Assembly: GCF_024707505.1 (NCBI RefSeq)
Contig: NZ_CP102604.1
Coordinates: forward strand, 2,604,001 to 2,668,000
Direction of reading: 5' to 3'
DNA from: Pantoea sp. SOD02
Lineage (GTDB): Bacteria; Pseudomonadota; Gammaproteobacteria; Enterobacterales; Enterobacteriaceae
Length of the DNA: 64,000 nt
The notes under the pieces were generated by a model. That model did no database searches. It had not been told where the DNA came from and saw only the letters and a program-made list of their open reading frames with translations. The position numbers were made by a program, and so were the translations under genes. Below, one piece after another: positions 56,001-64,000 of this stretch (position 1 is its first letter; every line of letters starts with the position of its first letter).

Positions 56001-56172
56001 GAGCACCGGCGTCGGCGCGGAGTTGCGCCATCCGCTGGGAATCGCCATGGTCGGCGGTTTGGTGGTAAGTCAGGTGCTGACGCTGTTCACCACGCCGGTG
56101 ATCTATCTGCTGTTTGATCGTCTGTCACACGCTACACGCCGTCGCTTTAAACGCTCGGAGGCGCAGTCGTGA
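53050..56172 (+). CDS. mdtB: MdtB, RND efflux pump subunit
   Basis: A 1040-aa RND transporter (same length as E. coli MdtB) with 12 TM segments and two large periplasmic loops. The N-terminus [18 protein letters not shown] and the TM4 proton-relay region [20 protein letters not shown] (about 400-420, with paired Asp) are intact. MdtB forms a heterotrimer with MdtC. It overlaps mdtA by 1 nt and mdtC by 4 nt, so the subunits are translationally coupled. Confidence 0.97.
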   Translation: MQVMPPDSSGGPSRLFILRPVATTLLMIAILLAGVLGYRFLPVSALPEVDYPTIQVVTLYPGASPDVVTSSITAPLERQFGQMSGLKQMSSQSSGGASVVTLQFQLTLSLDVAEQEVQAAINSATNLLPNDLPNPPVYSKVNPADPPIMTLAVTTTSMPLTQVQDMVETRVAQKISQVSGVGLVTLSGGQRPAVRVKMNTQALAALGLTSESVRTAITNANVNSAKGSLDGPTRSITLSANDQMTSAEDYRKLIISYNNGAPVRLGDVATIEQGAENSWLGAWANRQQAIVLNVQRQPGANIIATADNIRAMLPGLTATLPKSVDVKLLTDRTTNIRASVSDTQHELMLAMALVVMIIYLFLRNVPATIIPAVAVPLSLIGTFAAMYFLGFSINNLTLMALTIATGFVVDDAIVVIENISRYIEKGEKPLTAALKGAGEIGFTIISLTFSLIAVLIPLLFMGDVIGRLFREFAVTLAVAILISAVVSLTLTPMMCARMLSAESLRKQNRFSRASEAMFDRIIASYGRGLTRVLLHPWITLSVALSTLLITVLLWIVIPKGFFPQQDNSIIQGTLQAPQSVSYANMAERTRDVASIIMKDPAVQSMTSFVGVDGTNAALNSARLQINLKPLNERDDRIPAVQQRLQQALAKVPGISLWLQPVQDLTIDTQASRTPYQFTLQSGSLESLSLWVPKLLEQLNTLPQLRDVSSDWQDQGLEAFVRVDRDSASRLGISMADVDNALYNAFGQRLISTIYTQANQYRVVLEQNSDATPGLASLDGIRLTSSDGGSVPLSAIAQIEERHAALSINHLDQFPSATFSFDVADGYSLGDAVKAVSAAEDQVGMPAEMMTQFQGSTLAFEAALSSTVWLIVAAVVAMYIVLGVLYESFIHPITILSTLPTAGVGALLALMLSGNELDIIGIIGIILLIGIVKKNAIMMIDFALAAEREQGMPPREAIYQACLLRFRPILMTTLAALLGALPLMLSTGVGAELRHPLGIAMVGGLVVSQVLTLFTTPVIYLLFDRLSHATRRRFKRSEAQS

Positions 56173-59100
56173 AGTTCTTCGCGCTGTTTATCCATCGCCC
56201 GGTCGCCACCACTTTGCTGACGCTGGCGATTGCGCTGGCCGGTATTCTCGGCTTCCGCCTGCTGCCGGTAGCGCCGCTGCCGCAGCTGGATTTCCCGGTG
56301 ATTTTGATCTCGGCTTCGCTGCCCGGCGCATCGCCGGAAACCATGGCGGCCTCGGTGGCGACGCCGCTCGAGCGCTCGCTGGGGCGCATTGCCGGCGTCA
56401 GTGAAATGACCTCCACCAGCTCGCTGGGCAGCACGCGCATTATTCTGGTGTTCGATTTTGATCGCGACATCAACGGCGCGGCGCGCGATGTGCAGGCGGC
56501 GATCAACGCCGCGCAAAGCCTGCTGCCAACCGGCATGCCGAGCCGTCCAAGCTATCGCAAAGCCAACCCTTCTGATGCGCCGATCATGATTTTGACGCTG
56601 ACCTCGGACATTTATAATCCCGGTCAGCTGTATGATTACGCCTCAACGCAGTTGGCGCAGAAGCTGTCGCAAATTGAAGGCGTAGGCGATGTGACGGTTG
56701 GCGGCAGTTCGTTGCCAGCGGTACGCGTCGAACTCAATCCGCAGGCTTTATTCAATCAAGGCGTGTCGCTGGATGCGGTGCGCACCGCCATCAGCAACGC
56801 CAACCAGCGCCGTCCGCAGGGCGCGATTGATGATGTGCAGCAGCGCTGGCAGTTACGCACCAACGGAGAATTACAAACTGCCAGCGAGTATCAGCCGCTG
56901 GTGGTGCATTACAACAACGGTGCGGCGGTGCGCCTCAGCGATGTCGCTAACGTGCAGGATTCAGTGCAGGACGTACGCAACGCCGGGATGACCAACGGCA
57001 AAGCGGCGGTGCTGCTGGTGGTGCGTAAATCGCCGGAAGCCAACATCATCGATACCGTTGATCGCATTCGTGGCGAATTGCCGGAACTGCATGATGTGAT
57101 CCCCGCCGCCATCGATCTGCAAATTGCGCAGGACCGCTCGCCGACCATTCGCGCCTCGCTGCATGAAGTGGAGCAGTCGCTGATCATCGCCGTGGCGCTG
57201 GTGATTCTGGTGGTGTTTGCCTTCCTGCGCGACTGGCGCGCGACGTTGATCCCCGCCGCTGCGGTGCCGGTTTCGCTGATTGGCACCTTCGCCGCCATGT
57301 ATTTGTGCGGCTTTAGCCTGAATAACCTGTCGCTGATGGCGTTGACCATCGCTACCGGTTTTGTCGTCGATGACGCGATTGTGGTGCTGGAGAACATTGC
57401 GCGCCACGTCGAAGCAGGCATGAAACCGTTGCAGGCGGCGCTGACCGGCGTGCGCGAGGTCGGTTTTACCGTGCTGTCGATGAGCCTGTCGCTGATTGCG
57501 GTGTTCCTGCCGCTGCTGATGATTGGCGGCATCATTGGCCGCTTCTTCTCGGAGTTTGCCATCACGCTGTCGGTGGCGATTCTGATCTCGCTGTTTATCT
57601 CGGTCACGCTGACGCCAATGATGTGCGCTTATCTGCTCAAGCCGCAGGTCAAGCGCAGCCAGCCACGCACGCGCGGTTTCGGCAAGCTGCTGATGAAGGT
57701 GCAGAACGGCTACGCGCGTTCATTGGGTTGGGTGCTGAATCACGCTATTTGGGTGCTGATGCTGCTGCTCGGCACCGTGGCGCTTACCGTTTGGCTGTTC
57801 ATCTCGATCCCGAAAACCTTTATGCCAGAGCAGGATACTGGCCGCTTACAAGGGTTTATCTCGGCGGACCAGAGCATTTCGTTCCAGGCGATGCGCGGCA
57901 AGCTGCAGGATTTCATGAACATCATCAAAGCCGATCCGGCGGTAGATAACGTTACCGGCTTTACCGGTGGTTCGCGCACCAACAGCGGCTCGATGTTCGT
58001 CTCGCTCAAACCGCTCTCCGAGCGCAGCGAAAGCGCGCAGCAAGTGATCGCCCGGCTGCGTATCAAGCTGGCGAAAGAGCCCGGCGCGAATCTCTATCTC
58101 AACGCGGTGCAGGACATTCGCATTGGCGGACGTGAATCCAACGCCAGCTATCAATACAGCTTGTTGTCAGACAACCTGAATGATTTGCGCGAATGGGAGC
58201 CGAAAATCCGTCAGGCGTTTGCCGCCCTGCCCGAGCTGGCGGACGTCAACTCGGATCAGCAGGACAACGGCAGCGAAATGAATCTGACCTACGATCGTGA
58301 AAGCATGGCGCGGCTCGGCATCGATGTGTCTGCCGCCAACGCGCTGCTGAATAACGCCTTTGGTCAGCGCCAGATCTCCACCATTTATCAGCCTCTTAAC
58401 CAGTACAAAGTGGTGATGGAAGTCGATCCGCGTTACACCCAGGACATCAGTTCACTCGATCAGATGTTTGTGATTAACAGCGACGGCAAAGCGATTCCGC
58501 TGAGCTGGTTTGCCAAGTGGCAACCGGCCAACGCGCCGCTGTCGGTGAACCATGAAGGCTTGTCGGCGGCGTCCACCATTTCGTTCAACCTGCCGGAAGG
58601 CGTGTCGCTATCGCAGGCGTCTGAAGCCATCGATCGCACCATCACCGCGCTTGGCGTGCCCTCCAGCGTGCGCGGCAGTTTTGCCGGCACCGCGCAGGTG
58701 TTCCAGCAGTCGCAATCCAACCAGCTTTACCTGATGCTGGCGGCGATTGCGGCGGTGTATATCGTGCTGGGCATTCTGTATGAGAGCTACGTGCATCCGC
58801 TGACCATTCTCTCCACGCTGCCGTCGGCGGGCGTCGGCGCGCTGCTGGCGCTGGAGCTGTTCAACACGCCGTTCAGCCTGATTGCGTTGATCGGCATTCT
58901 GCTGCTGATCGGTATCGTGAAGAAAAACGCCATCATGATGGTCGACTTTGCGCTGGATGCCGAGCGCAACGGCAATCTGTCGCCGCGCGACGCGATCTTC
59001 CAGGCGTGCCAGCTGCGCTTCCGCCCGATTCTGATGACCACGCTCGCCGCGCTGTTTGGCGCGCTGCCGCTGGTGCTGACCAGCGGTGACGGCGCGGAGC

Positions 59101-59237
59101 TGCGTCAGCCGCTCGGCATCACCATCGCCGGGGGTTTGGTAATGAGTCAGCTGCTGACGCTCTACACCACGCCGGTGGTTTATTTGATGATGGATAAGCT
59201 GCGGCGGCGTAAGAAAAAGGTATTGGTGGCGGGTTAA
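56169..59237 (+). CDS. mdtC: MdtC, RND efflux pump subunit
   Basis: A 1022-aa RND transporter (E. coli 1025), the main drug-binding partner of Mdt[21 protein letters not shown] opens the protein, and [20 protein letters not shown] holds the TM4 Asp pair (about 397-416). GTG at 56169 is the start, overlapping the mdtB stop by 4 nt. In E. coli mdtD follows directly; here two REP-like units separate them. Confidence 0.97.
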   Translation: MKFFALFIHRPVATTLLTLAIALAGILGFRLLPVAPLPQLDFPVILISASLPGASPETMAASVATPLERSLGRIAGVSEMTSTSSLGSTRIILVFDFDRDINGAARDVQAAINAAQSLLPTGMPSRPSYRKANPSDAPIMILTLTSDIYNPGQLYDYASTQLAQKLSQIEGVGDVTVGGSSLPAVRVELNPQALFNQGVSLDAVRTAISNANQRRPQGAIDDVQQRWQLRTNGELQTASEYQPLVVHYNNGAAVRLSDVANVQDSVQDVRNAGMTNGKAAVLLVVRKSPEANIIDTVDRIRGELPELHDVIPAAIDLQIAQDRSPTIRASLHEVEQSLIIAVALVILVVFAFLRDWRATLIPAAAVPVSLIGTFAAMYLCGFSLNNLSLMALTIATGFVVDDAIVVLENIARHVEAGMKPLQAALTGVREVGFTVLSMSLSLIAVFLPLLMIGGIIGRFFSEFAITLSVAILISLFISVTLTPMMCAYLLKPQVKRSQPRTRGFGKLLMKVQNGYARSLGWVLNHAIWVLMLLLGTVALTVWLFISIPKTFMPEQDTGRLQGFISADQSISFQAMRGKLQDFMNIIKADPAVDNVTGFTGGSRTNSGSMFVSLKPLSERSESAQQVIARLRIKLAKEPGANLYLNAVQDIRIGGRESNASYQYSLLSDNLNDLREWEPKIRQAFAALPELADVNSDQQDNGSEMNLTYDRESMARLGIDVSAANALLNNAFGQRQISTIYQPLNQYKVVMEVDPRYTQDISSLDQMFVINSDGKAIPLSWFAKWQPANAPLSVNHEGLSAASTISFNLPEGVSLSQASEAIDRTITALGVPSSVRGSFAGTAQVFQQSQSNQLYLMLAAIAAVYIVLGILYESYVHPLTILSTLPSAGVGALLALELFNTPFSLIALIGILLLIGIVKKNAIMMVDFALDAERNGNLSPRDAIFQACQLRFRPILMTTLAALFGALPLVLTSGDGAELRQPLGITIAGGLVMSQLLTLYTTPVVYLMMDKLRRRKKKVLVAG

Positions 59238-59241
59238 GGGA

Positions 59242-59302
59242 GGTCGCCATGAATGGCGCCCCTACCCACCCAGCATTTGTAGGGTCACCATTTATGGTGA
59301 CC
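59242..59302. repeat. REP-like palindromic repeats inside the mdt operon, two units
   Basis: Unit 59242-59265 (stem CGCCAT/ATGGCG, ending CCCCTAC) and unit 59279-59302 (GTAGGGT start, stem CACCAT/ATGGTG) point away from each other, as at 24283-24357. They fill most of the 84-bp gap between mdtC and mdtD. Confidence 0.85.
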
Positions 59303-59321
59303 GCACAGTAGAGGAGATTCA

Positions 59322-60728
59322 GTGAACACGCAAAACGCCACCGTGCGCTGGCAGCTATGGATCGTCGCATTCGGCTTCTTTATGCAGGCGCTGGATACCA
59401 CCATCGTCAACACTGCGATCCCGTCGATGGCACGCGATCTCAACGTCAGCCCGCTGAATATGCACTCGGTGATCGTCTCCTACGTGCTGACCGTGGCGAT
59501 TACGCTGCCGATCAGCGGCTGGCTGGCGGACCGCTTTGGCGTGCGCAATATCTTCTTCTGCGCCATTGTGCTGTTCAGTATCGGATCGCTGCTGTGCGCC
59601 TTCTCCACCACGCTGGATGAGCTGATTATGGCGCGCGTGGTACAAGGCATTGGCGGCGCGATGATGGTGCCGGTTGGCCGTTTGACGGTGATGAAAATCG
59701 TGCCACGCGAGCAATATATGTCGGCGATGACCTTCGTCACCACGCCGGGACAAATTGGTCCGCTGCTTGGCCCGGCGCTGGGCGGGATTCTGGTGCAGTA
59801 CGCCAGCTGGCACTGGATTTTCCTGATCAACATTCCGGTTGGCATCATTGGCGCGATTGCCACGCTAACGCTGATGCCCAACTACACCATGCAGACGCGG
59901 CGCTTCGATTTCCTCGGCTTTGTGCTGCTGGCTGTCGGCATGGCGACCTTAACGCTGGCGCTGGATGGTCAGCGCAGCTCCGGCGGATCGCCGCTGTTGC
60001 TCGGTTTACTGATTCTGGTCGGGGTGTTTTCGCTGCTGTTCTACCTGATGCACGGCCGCAACAACGATAACGCGCTGTTCAGCCTGAAACTGTTTGATAA
60101 CCGCATCTATTCGATTGGCCTGCTCGGCAGTTTTACCGGCCGCATCGGTAGCGGCATGCTGCCGTTTATGACGCCGATCTTTCTGCAGGTCGGCCTTGGC
60201 TACAGCCCGTTCCACGCCGGTTTGATGATGATTCCGATGGTGCTCGGCAACATGGGTACCAAACGCGTGGTGGTGCGCATCGTTAACCTGTTTGGTTATC
60301 GCAATGCGCTGGTCGGCGCGACCCTTGCGCTGGCGTTAGTGGTGCTGCTGTTCCCGCTGGTGGCGCTGCTTGGCTGGATCTGGCTGCTGCCGGTGGTGCT
60401 ATTAATGCAAGGCATGGTCAACGCGATTCGCTTCTCCTCGATGAACACCTTGACGCTAAAGGAATTGCCGGACGATCTGGCTTCCAGCGGCAACTCGTTG
60501 TTATCGATGATCATGCAGCTGTCGATGAGTATTGGCGTCACCGTAGCCGGTTTGCTGCTGGGCGCCTTCGGCCACGGCGTGGTGACCGACAGCGCGGCGG
60601 CGCATCAAACCTTCATTTACACCTATCTGTGCATGGCGCTGGTGATTGCGCTGCCAGCGTTTGTATTTTGGCGCGTACCGAAGGATGTCAGTAAAAACGT
60701 TGACCTTAGAGGCAGGAGCAAAGGATGA
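59322..60728 (+). CDS. mdtD: MdtD, MFS transporter
   Basis: A 468-aa major-facilitator protein of the DHA2 family with about 14 TM segments. [15 protein letters not shown] (about 23-37, motif D1), LADRFGVRN (motif A) and the [16 protein letters not shown] motif B are visible. Its partner role in the Mdt system is unclear; MdtD is known to be dispensable for MdtABC drug export and is linked to iron-citrate export in the E. coli literature. The start is GTG 59322 with GAGGAG 6 nt upstream. It overlaps baeS by 4 nt. Confidence 0.94.
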   Translation: MNTQNATVRWQLWIVAFGFFMQALDTTIVNTAIPSMARDLNVSPLNMHSVIVSYVLTVAITLPISGWLADRFGVRNIFFCAIVLFSIGSLLCAFSTTLDELIMARVVQGIGGAMMVPVGRLTVMKIVPREQYMSAMTFVTTPGQIGPLLGPALGGILVQYASWHWIFLINIPVGIIGAIATLTLMPNYTMQTRRFDFLGFVLLAVGMATLTLALDGQRSSGGSPLLLGLLILVGVFSLLFYLMHGRNNDNALFSLKLFDNRIYSIGLLGSFTGRIGSGMLPFMTPIFLQVGLGYSPFHAGLMMIPMVLGNMGTKRVVVRIVNLFGYRNALVGATLALALVVLLFPLVALLGWIWLLPVVLLMQGMVNAIRFSSMNTLTLKELPDDLASSGNSLLSMIMQLSMSIGVTVAGLLLGAFGHGVVTDSAAAHQTFIYTYLCMALVIALPAFVFWRVPKDVSKNVDLRGRSKG

Positions 60729-62110
60729 AGCGGCCGGTAAAATGGGGCATAGGCGCCAAACTGTTTGCGGCGATTTTTTCCACCTGCATGCTGGTGATCA
60801 TCACCATGCATTGGGGCGTGCGGCTCAGCTTTGAGCACGGCTTTGTGGACTACATCAAAAAAGGCAACGAACAGCGCTTAACCCTGCTTAGCGATGCGTT
60901 GGCCGATCAGTATGAGCAGCACGGTAGCTGGGATTTTCTGCGTACTAATGACAAGCTGATTTTTTCTATTTTGCGCTCGCTGGAGCAGAATCCTGGCAGC
61001 GTTAACCAGCTGCCGCCGCACGGCTGGCGCACACAGTTCTGGATTATCGATCAGCAATATAAAGTGCTGTCAGGGCCGCGTCAGCCGGTGCCGCCGGAAG
61101 GCACCCGACGCAATATCACCACCAGCAACGGCAAGATTGTCGGCTGGGTGATTGCCTCTCCGGCTGAACGTCTGACGCGCAGCACCGACATCAACTTTGA
61201 TCAGCAGCAGCGACGCACCAGCTGGATGATCGTGGCGCTAACCGGTTTACTCGCTGCGTTGGTCACCTGGCTGTTGGCGCGCGGTTTACTGGCACCGGTG
61301 AAACGACTGGTGGATGGTACACACCATCTGGCGGCGGGCAATTTCGCCACCCGCGTGGAAGTCGGCAGCAGCGATGAACTCGGTCAACTGGGCCGCGACT
61401 TCAACCTGCTTGCCAGCTCGCTGGAAAAGAATGAAAGCAACCGCCGCGCCTTTATGGCCGACATCTCGCATGAACTGCGCACGCCGCTGGCGATTCTGCG
61501 CGGTGAGCTGGAAGCGATGCAGGATGGCGTGCGCAAGCTGACGCCGGAAGCCATCAGCTCGTTGCAGAGCGAAGTGGTAGTTCTCACCAAACTGGTCGAC
61601 GATCTGCATCAACTGTCGCTGTCCGATGCGGGCGCCCTTGCCTATCGCAAACAGCCGGTTGATCTGGTTAATCTGCTGGAAGTGGTGGCTGGCAGCTTTG
61701 GCGAACGTTATCGCAGCCGCGGCTTAACGCTCAATCTGGCATTGCCCGCGCAGGCGGAGAGCTTTGGCGATCCCGATCGTCTGATGCAGCTGTTCACCAA
61801 CTTGCTGGAAAACAGCCTGCGTTATACCGACAGCGGCGGCGCGGTGCAGCTCTCGATGCAGCTGGCGGGTGAAAACTGGCAGCTGAGGTTTGCGGATAGC
61901 GCGCCGGGCGTCGATCCGGCCCATCAGGCACAATTATTTGAACGATTTTTCCGCGCGGAAAGTTCGCGTAATCGCGCCAGCGGCGGCTCGGGGCTTGGCC
62001 TGGCGATCTGTAAGAACATCGCTGAAGCGCATGACGGCAGCATCAGTGCGGATCACTCTGATTTAGGTGGACTGCAAATCACGCTAAACTTGCCGTATGT
62101 TCCTCACTAG
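60725..62110 (+). CDS. baeS: BaeS, envelope-stress sensor histidine kinase
   Basis: A 461-aa membrane kinase with TM1 (about 12-32), a periplasmic sensor (about 33-160), TM2 (about 165-188), HAMP, HisKA with the phospho-accepting His249 in [13 protein letters not shown], and HATPase_c with [13 protein letters not shown] (about 419-431). It senses envelope damage by indole, flavonoids, metals and similar agents, and phosphorylates BaeR. It overlaps mdtD by 4 nt and directly adjoins baeR, giving the mdtABCD-baeSR operon. Confidence 0.96.
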   Translation: MKRPVKWGIGAKLFAAIFSTCMLVIITMHWGVRLSFEHGFVDYIKKGNEQRLTLLSDALADQYEQHGSWDFLRTNDKLIFSILRSLEQNPGSVNQLPPHGWRTQFWIIDQQYKVLSGPRQPVPPEGTRRNITTSNGKIVGWVIASPAERLTRSTDINFDQQQRRTSWMIVALTGLLAALVTWLLARGLLAPVKRLVDGTHHLAAGNFATRVEVGSSDELGQLGRDFNLLASSLEKNESNRRAFMADISHELRTPLAILRGELEAMQDGVRKLTPEAISSLQSEVVVLTKLVDDLHQLSLSDAGALAYRKQPVDLVNLLEVVAGSFGERYRSRGLTLNLALPAQAESFGDPDRLMQLFTNLLENSLRYTDSGGAVQLSMQLAGENWQLRFADSAPGVDPAHQAQLFERFFRAESSRNRASGGSGLGLAICKNIAEAHDGSISADHSDLGGLQITLNLPYVPH

Positions 62111-62827
62111 ATGTCACTTATGAGCCCGGAAAATAGCGATCCTCTGATCCTTGTTGTTGAAGATGAACCCAAACTGGCGCAGCTGATGATTGATTATCTG
62201 CAGGCGTCCAACTATCGCACGCACCACATTGCCGACGGTAACGAGGTGCTGAACTACGTACAGCAAACGCCGCCGGACCTGATGCTGCTGGATTTGATGC
62301 TGCCCGGCCGCGATGGCTTAACGCTGTGCCGCGAAATTCGTCGTTTCTCCGAGCTGCCGATCATCATGGTGACCGCGCGTACCGAAGAGATTGATCGCCT
62401 GCTGGGGCTGGAAATCGGTGCGGATGACTATATCTGCAAGCCGTTCAGCCCGCGTGAAGTGGTGGCGCGCGTCAAAACCATTTTGCGCCGCGTTAAACGT
62501 TCGCCGGAAGAGGCGCAGCAGGAATCGCATCTGCATATCGATGAAAGCCGCTTTCAGGCCAGCTGGCGTGAACAGCAGCTGGAGCTGACGCCTGCGGAGT
62601 TTCGTCTGCTGAAAACGCTGGCGCTGGAGCCGGGGAAAGTGTTCTCGCGCGAGCAGCTGCTCAATCATCTCTACGACGATTACCGCGTAGTCACCGATCG
62701 CACCATCGACAGCCACATCAAAAATCTGCGCCGCAAGCTGGAAAGCCTCGATGCGGAACAGCCGTTTATCCGCGCGGTGTACGGCATGGGCTATCGCTGG
62801 GAAGCGGACGTCTGCCGCTTGCTGTAG
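62111..62827 (+). CDS. baeR: BaeR, response regulator
   Basis: A 238-aa OmpR-family regulator. The receiver domain has the acidic pair in VVEDEP (about 16-18), the phosphorylated Asp61 in MLLDLMLPG, and Lys in CKPFSPREV (about 114). The winged-helix domain (about 140-232) ends with [15 protein letters not shown] and [11 protein letters not shown]. It activates mdtABCD and related envelope genes. ATG 62111 follows the baeS stop immediately. Confidence 0.96.
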   Translation: MSLMSPENSDPLILVVEDEPKLAQLMIDYLQASNYRTHHIADGNEVLNYVQQTPPDLMLLDLMLPGRDGLTLCREIRRFSELPIIMVTARTEEIDRLLGLEIGADDYICKPFSPREVVARVKTILRRVKRSPEEAQQESHLHIDESRFQASWREQQLELTPAEFRLLKTLALEPGKVFSREQLLNHLYDDYRVVTDRTIDSHIKNLRRKLESLDAEQPFIRAVYGMGYRWEADVCRLL

Positions 62828-62843
62828 CCTGCAACGGCTTACA

Positions 62844-62886
62844 TTGATCCAGGTCAATTTACATCGGGTGCGGGTCTGCCTACAAT
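62844..62886 (+). promoter_or_regulatory. FNR-type site with class II promoter spacing upstream of yegQ
   Basis: TTGATccagGTCAA (62844-62857) differs from the FNR consensus TTGATnnnnATCAA at one base. A -10 element TACAAT (62881-62886) places the start of transcription near 62892, which puts the FNR site at about -41.5, the canonical class II position. A second -10-like TATAAT lies inside a 17-bp palindrome at 62903-62919. Confidence 0.55.
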
Positions 62887-62972
62887 TCCCCACCTTTTGC
62901 AGGGCCGTATAATACGGCCGCTGCACCTGCCATCCACGATGGCATGCTGACCTGACATCAGTGAGAAAATCC

Positions 62973-64000
62973 ATGTTAAAACCTGAACTGCTTTCTCCAG
63001 CGGGATCGCTGAAGAATATGCGCTACGCCTTTGCCTACGGCGCTGACGCCGTCTATGCCGGCCAACCTCGCTACAGCCTGCGCGTACGCAACAACGAATT
63101 CACCCACGAAATTCTGGCCAAGGGCATTAATGAAGCCCATGAACTGGGTAAGAAATTCTACGTAGTGGTCAACATCGCCCCGCATAACGCCAAACTAAAA
63201 ACCTTTATCCGCGATCTCACTCCTGTGGTGGCGATGCAGCCGGACGCGCTGATCATGTCCGATCCCGGTCTGATTATGCTGGTGCGTGAAGCCTTCCCGC
63301 AGATGCCGATTCATCTGTCGGTGCAGGCCAACGCGGTTAACTGGGCGACGGTGAAATTCTGGCAGCAAATGGGACTGACGCGGGTGATTCTGTCGCGTGA
63401 GCTGTCGCTGGATGAGATCGCCGAAATCCGCCAGCAGGTGCCGGAAATGGAGATTGAGATCTTCGTACACGGCGCGCTGTGCATGGCTTATTCCGGCCGC
63501 TGCCTGCTCTCCGGCTACCTCAACAAACGTGATCCCAACCAGGGAACCTGCACCAACGCCTGCCGCTGGGAATATAAAGTGGAAGAAGGCAAGCAGGACG
63601 AGGTTGGCAATATTGTCGGATTCCATGAACCGGTTAAGGTGCAAGAGCCCACGCTCGGCGTTGGTGCGACCACTGACCGCGTGTTCCTGCTGGAAGAGAA
63701 GATGAAACCGGGTGAAGTGATGAGCGCCTTCGAGGATGAACACGGCACCTACATCATGAACTCAAAAGATCTGCGCGCGGTGGCGCACGTTGAACGTCTC
63801 AGTCAAATGGGCGTGCATTCGCTGAAAATTGAAGGCCGCACCAAATCCTTCTATTACTGTGCGCGCACCGCGCAGGTTTATCGTCGCGCTATCGACGATG
63901 CCGCTGCGGGTAAACCGTTCGACCCGGCGCTGCTGGAGACGCTGGAAGGTCTGGCACATCGCGGTTACACCGAAGGTTTCCTGCGTCGTCACACCCATGA
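62973..64000 (+). CDS. yegQ: YegQ/TrhP, U32-family tRNA hydroxylation protein (partial)
   Basis: The first 342 codons of a U32-peptidase-family protein; the 3' end lies beyond the window. The start is MLKPELLSPAGSLKNMRYAF, and the U32 signature reads EIFVHGALCMAYSGRCLLSGY (about 156-176) with cysteines at CTNACRW (about 190-196). In E. coli YegQ is TrhP, needed for prephenate-dependent 5-hydroxyuridine formation at the tRNA wobble base. The conserved cysteines suggest an iron-sulfur cluster. It follows baeR after 145 nt with its own promoter. Confidence 0.95.
   Translation, partial: MLKPELLSPAGSLKNMRYAFAYGADAVYAGQPRYSLRVRNNEFTHEILAKGINEAHELGKKFYVVVNIAPHNAKLKTFIRDLTPVVAMQPDALIMSDPGLIMLVREAFPQMPIHLSVQANAVNWATVKFWQQMGLTRVILSRELSLDEIAEIRQQVPEMEIEIFVHGALCMAYSGRCLLSGYLNKRDPNQGTCTNACRWEYKVEEGKQDEVGNIVGFHEPVKVQEPTLGVGATTDRVFLLEEKMKPGEVMSAFEDEHGTYIMNSKDLRAVAHVERLSQMGVHSLKIEGRTKSFYYCARTAQVYRRAIDDAAAGKPFDPALLETLEGLAHRGYTEGFLRRHTH

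Noticed and set aside
62903..62919. 17-bp palindrome containing TATAAT as an operator for yegQ
   Set aside because: It could be a chance overlap of a -10 element and symmetric GC flanks; no known regulator site matches. It is kept only as an alternative promoter note.

Overview
The window reads as chromosomal DNA of an Erwiniaceae bacterium, most likely Pantoea or Erwinia. Three things point there: the left edge is the end of a his operon followed by gnd and a surface-polysaccharide locus; the centre is an exopolysaccharide operon with the gene order of the amylovoran (ams, Erwinia amylovora) and stewartan (wce, Pantoea stewartii) clusters; and the right third is collinear with the E. coli yegH-asmA-dcd-udk-yegE-yegD-mdtABCD-baeSR-yegQ segment. 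Genus assignment is inference from layout and remembered protein sequences; no search was run.

Layout. 1-2146: hisH (tail), hisA, hisF, hisIE, overlapping and co-oriented. 2235-4802: a YeaK-type tRNA deacylase, a polar amino-acid binding protein and an AstE-like zinc hydrolase. 4887-8656: an AT-rich island with a MycE-type sugar O-methyltransferase (minus) and two glycosyltransferase-like genes (plus) behind a strong promoter. 8694-10103: gnd. 10234-17550 (all minus): rfbBDAC (dTDP-L-rhamnose), a GT2, an RgpF-like protein and the Wzm/Wzt ABC exporter, preceded by a JUMPstart/ops element. Together these look like an ABC-exported, rhamnose-containing O-polysaccharide locus.

17973-38383 (all minus): the exopolysaccharide operon. 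Transcription runs from an RcsAB box near 39050 through a leader of roughly 630 nt with a second JUMPstart, then amsG, wza, wzb, wzc, an intrinsic terminator, a Wzy-like polymerase, an SGNH hydrolase plus AT3 acyltransferase pair, three glycosyltransferases, a tailspike-like AmsF, a pyruvyltransferase, another glycosyltransferase, Wzx, then galF and galE. AmsG loads the first sugar on undecaprenyl phosphate, the GTs extend the repeat unit, AmsJ and the acyltransferase decorate it, Wzx flips it, Wzy polymerises it, and Wza-Wzc-Wzb export it. GalE and GalF serve UDP-sugar supply.

39174-64000: yegH, asmA, dcd, udk, a PAP2 phosphatase, a diguanylate cyclase (yegE/dgcE) without an EAL domain, the Hsp70-like yegD, an OprB porin, an aldo/keto reductase, the mdtABCD efflux operon with baeSR, and the start of yegQ (trhP).

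Two repeat families lie between genes: two ERIC elements, and a REP-like family of about 24-nt palindromes (11 units at six loci) whose stem variants covary. No tRNA, rRNA, CRISPR array, insertion sequence or prophage was seen. The most notable points are the split AT3/SGNH decoration module, the tailspike-like AmsF with a twin-arginine-like leader, the rhamnose-methyltransferase candidate, intrinsic terminators inside both polysaccharide operons, and an FNR-type promoter ahead of yegQ.
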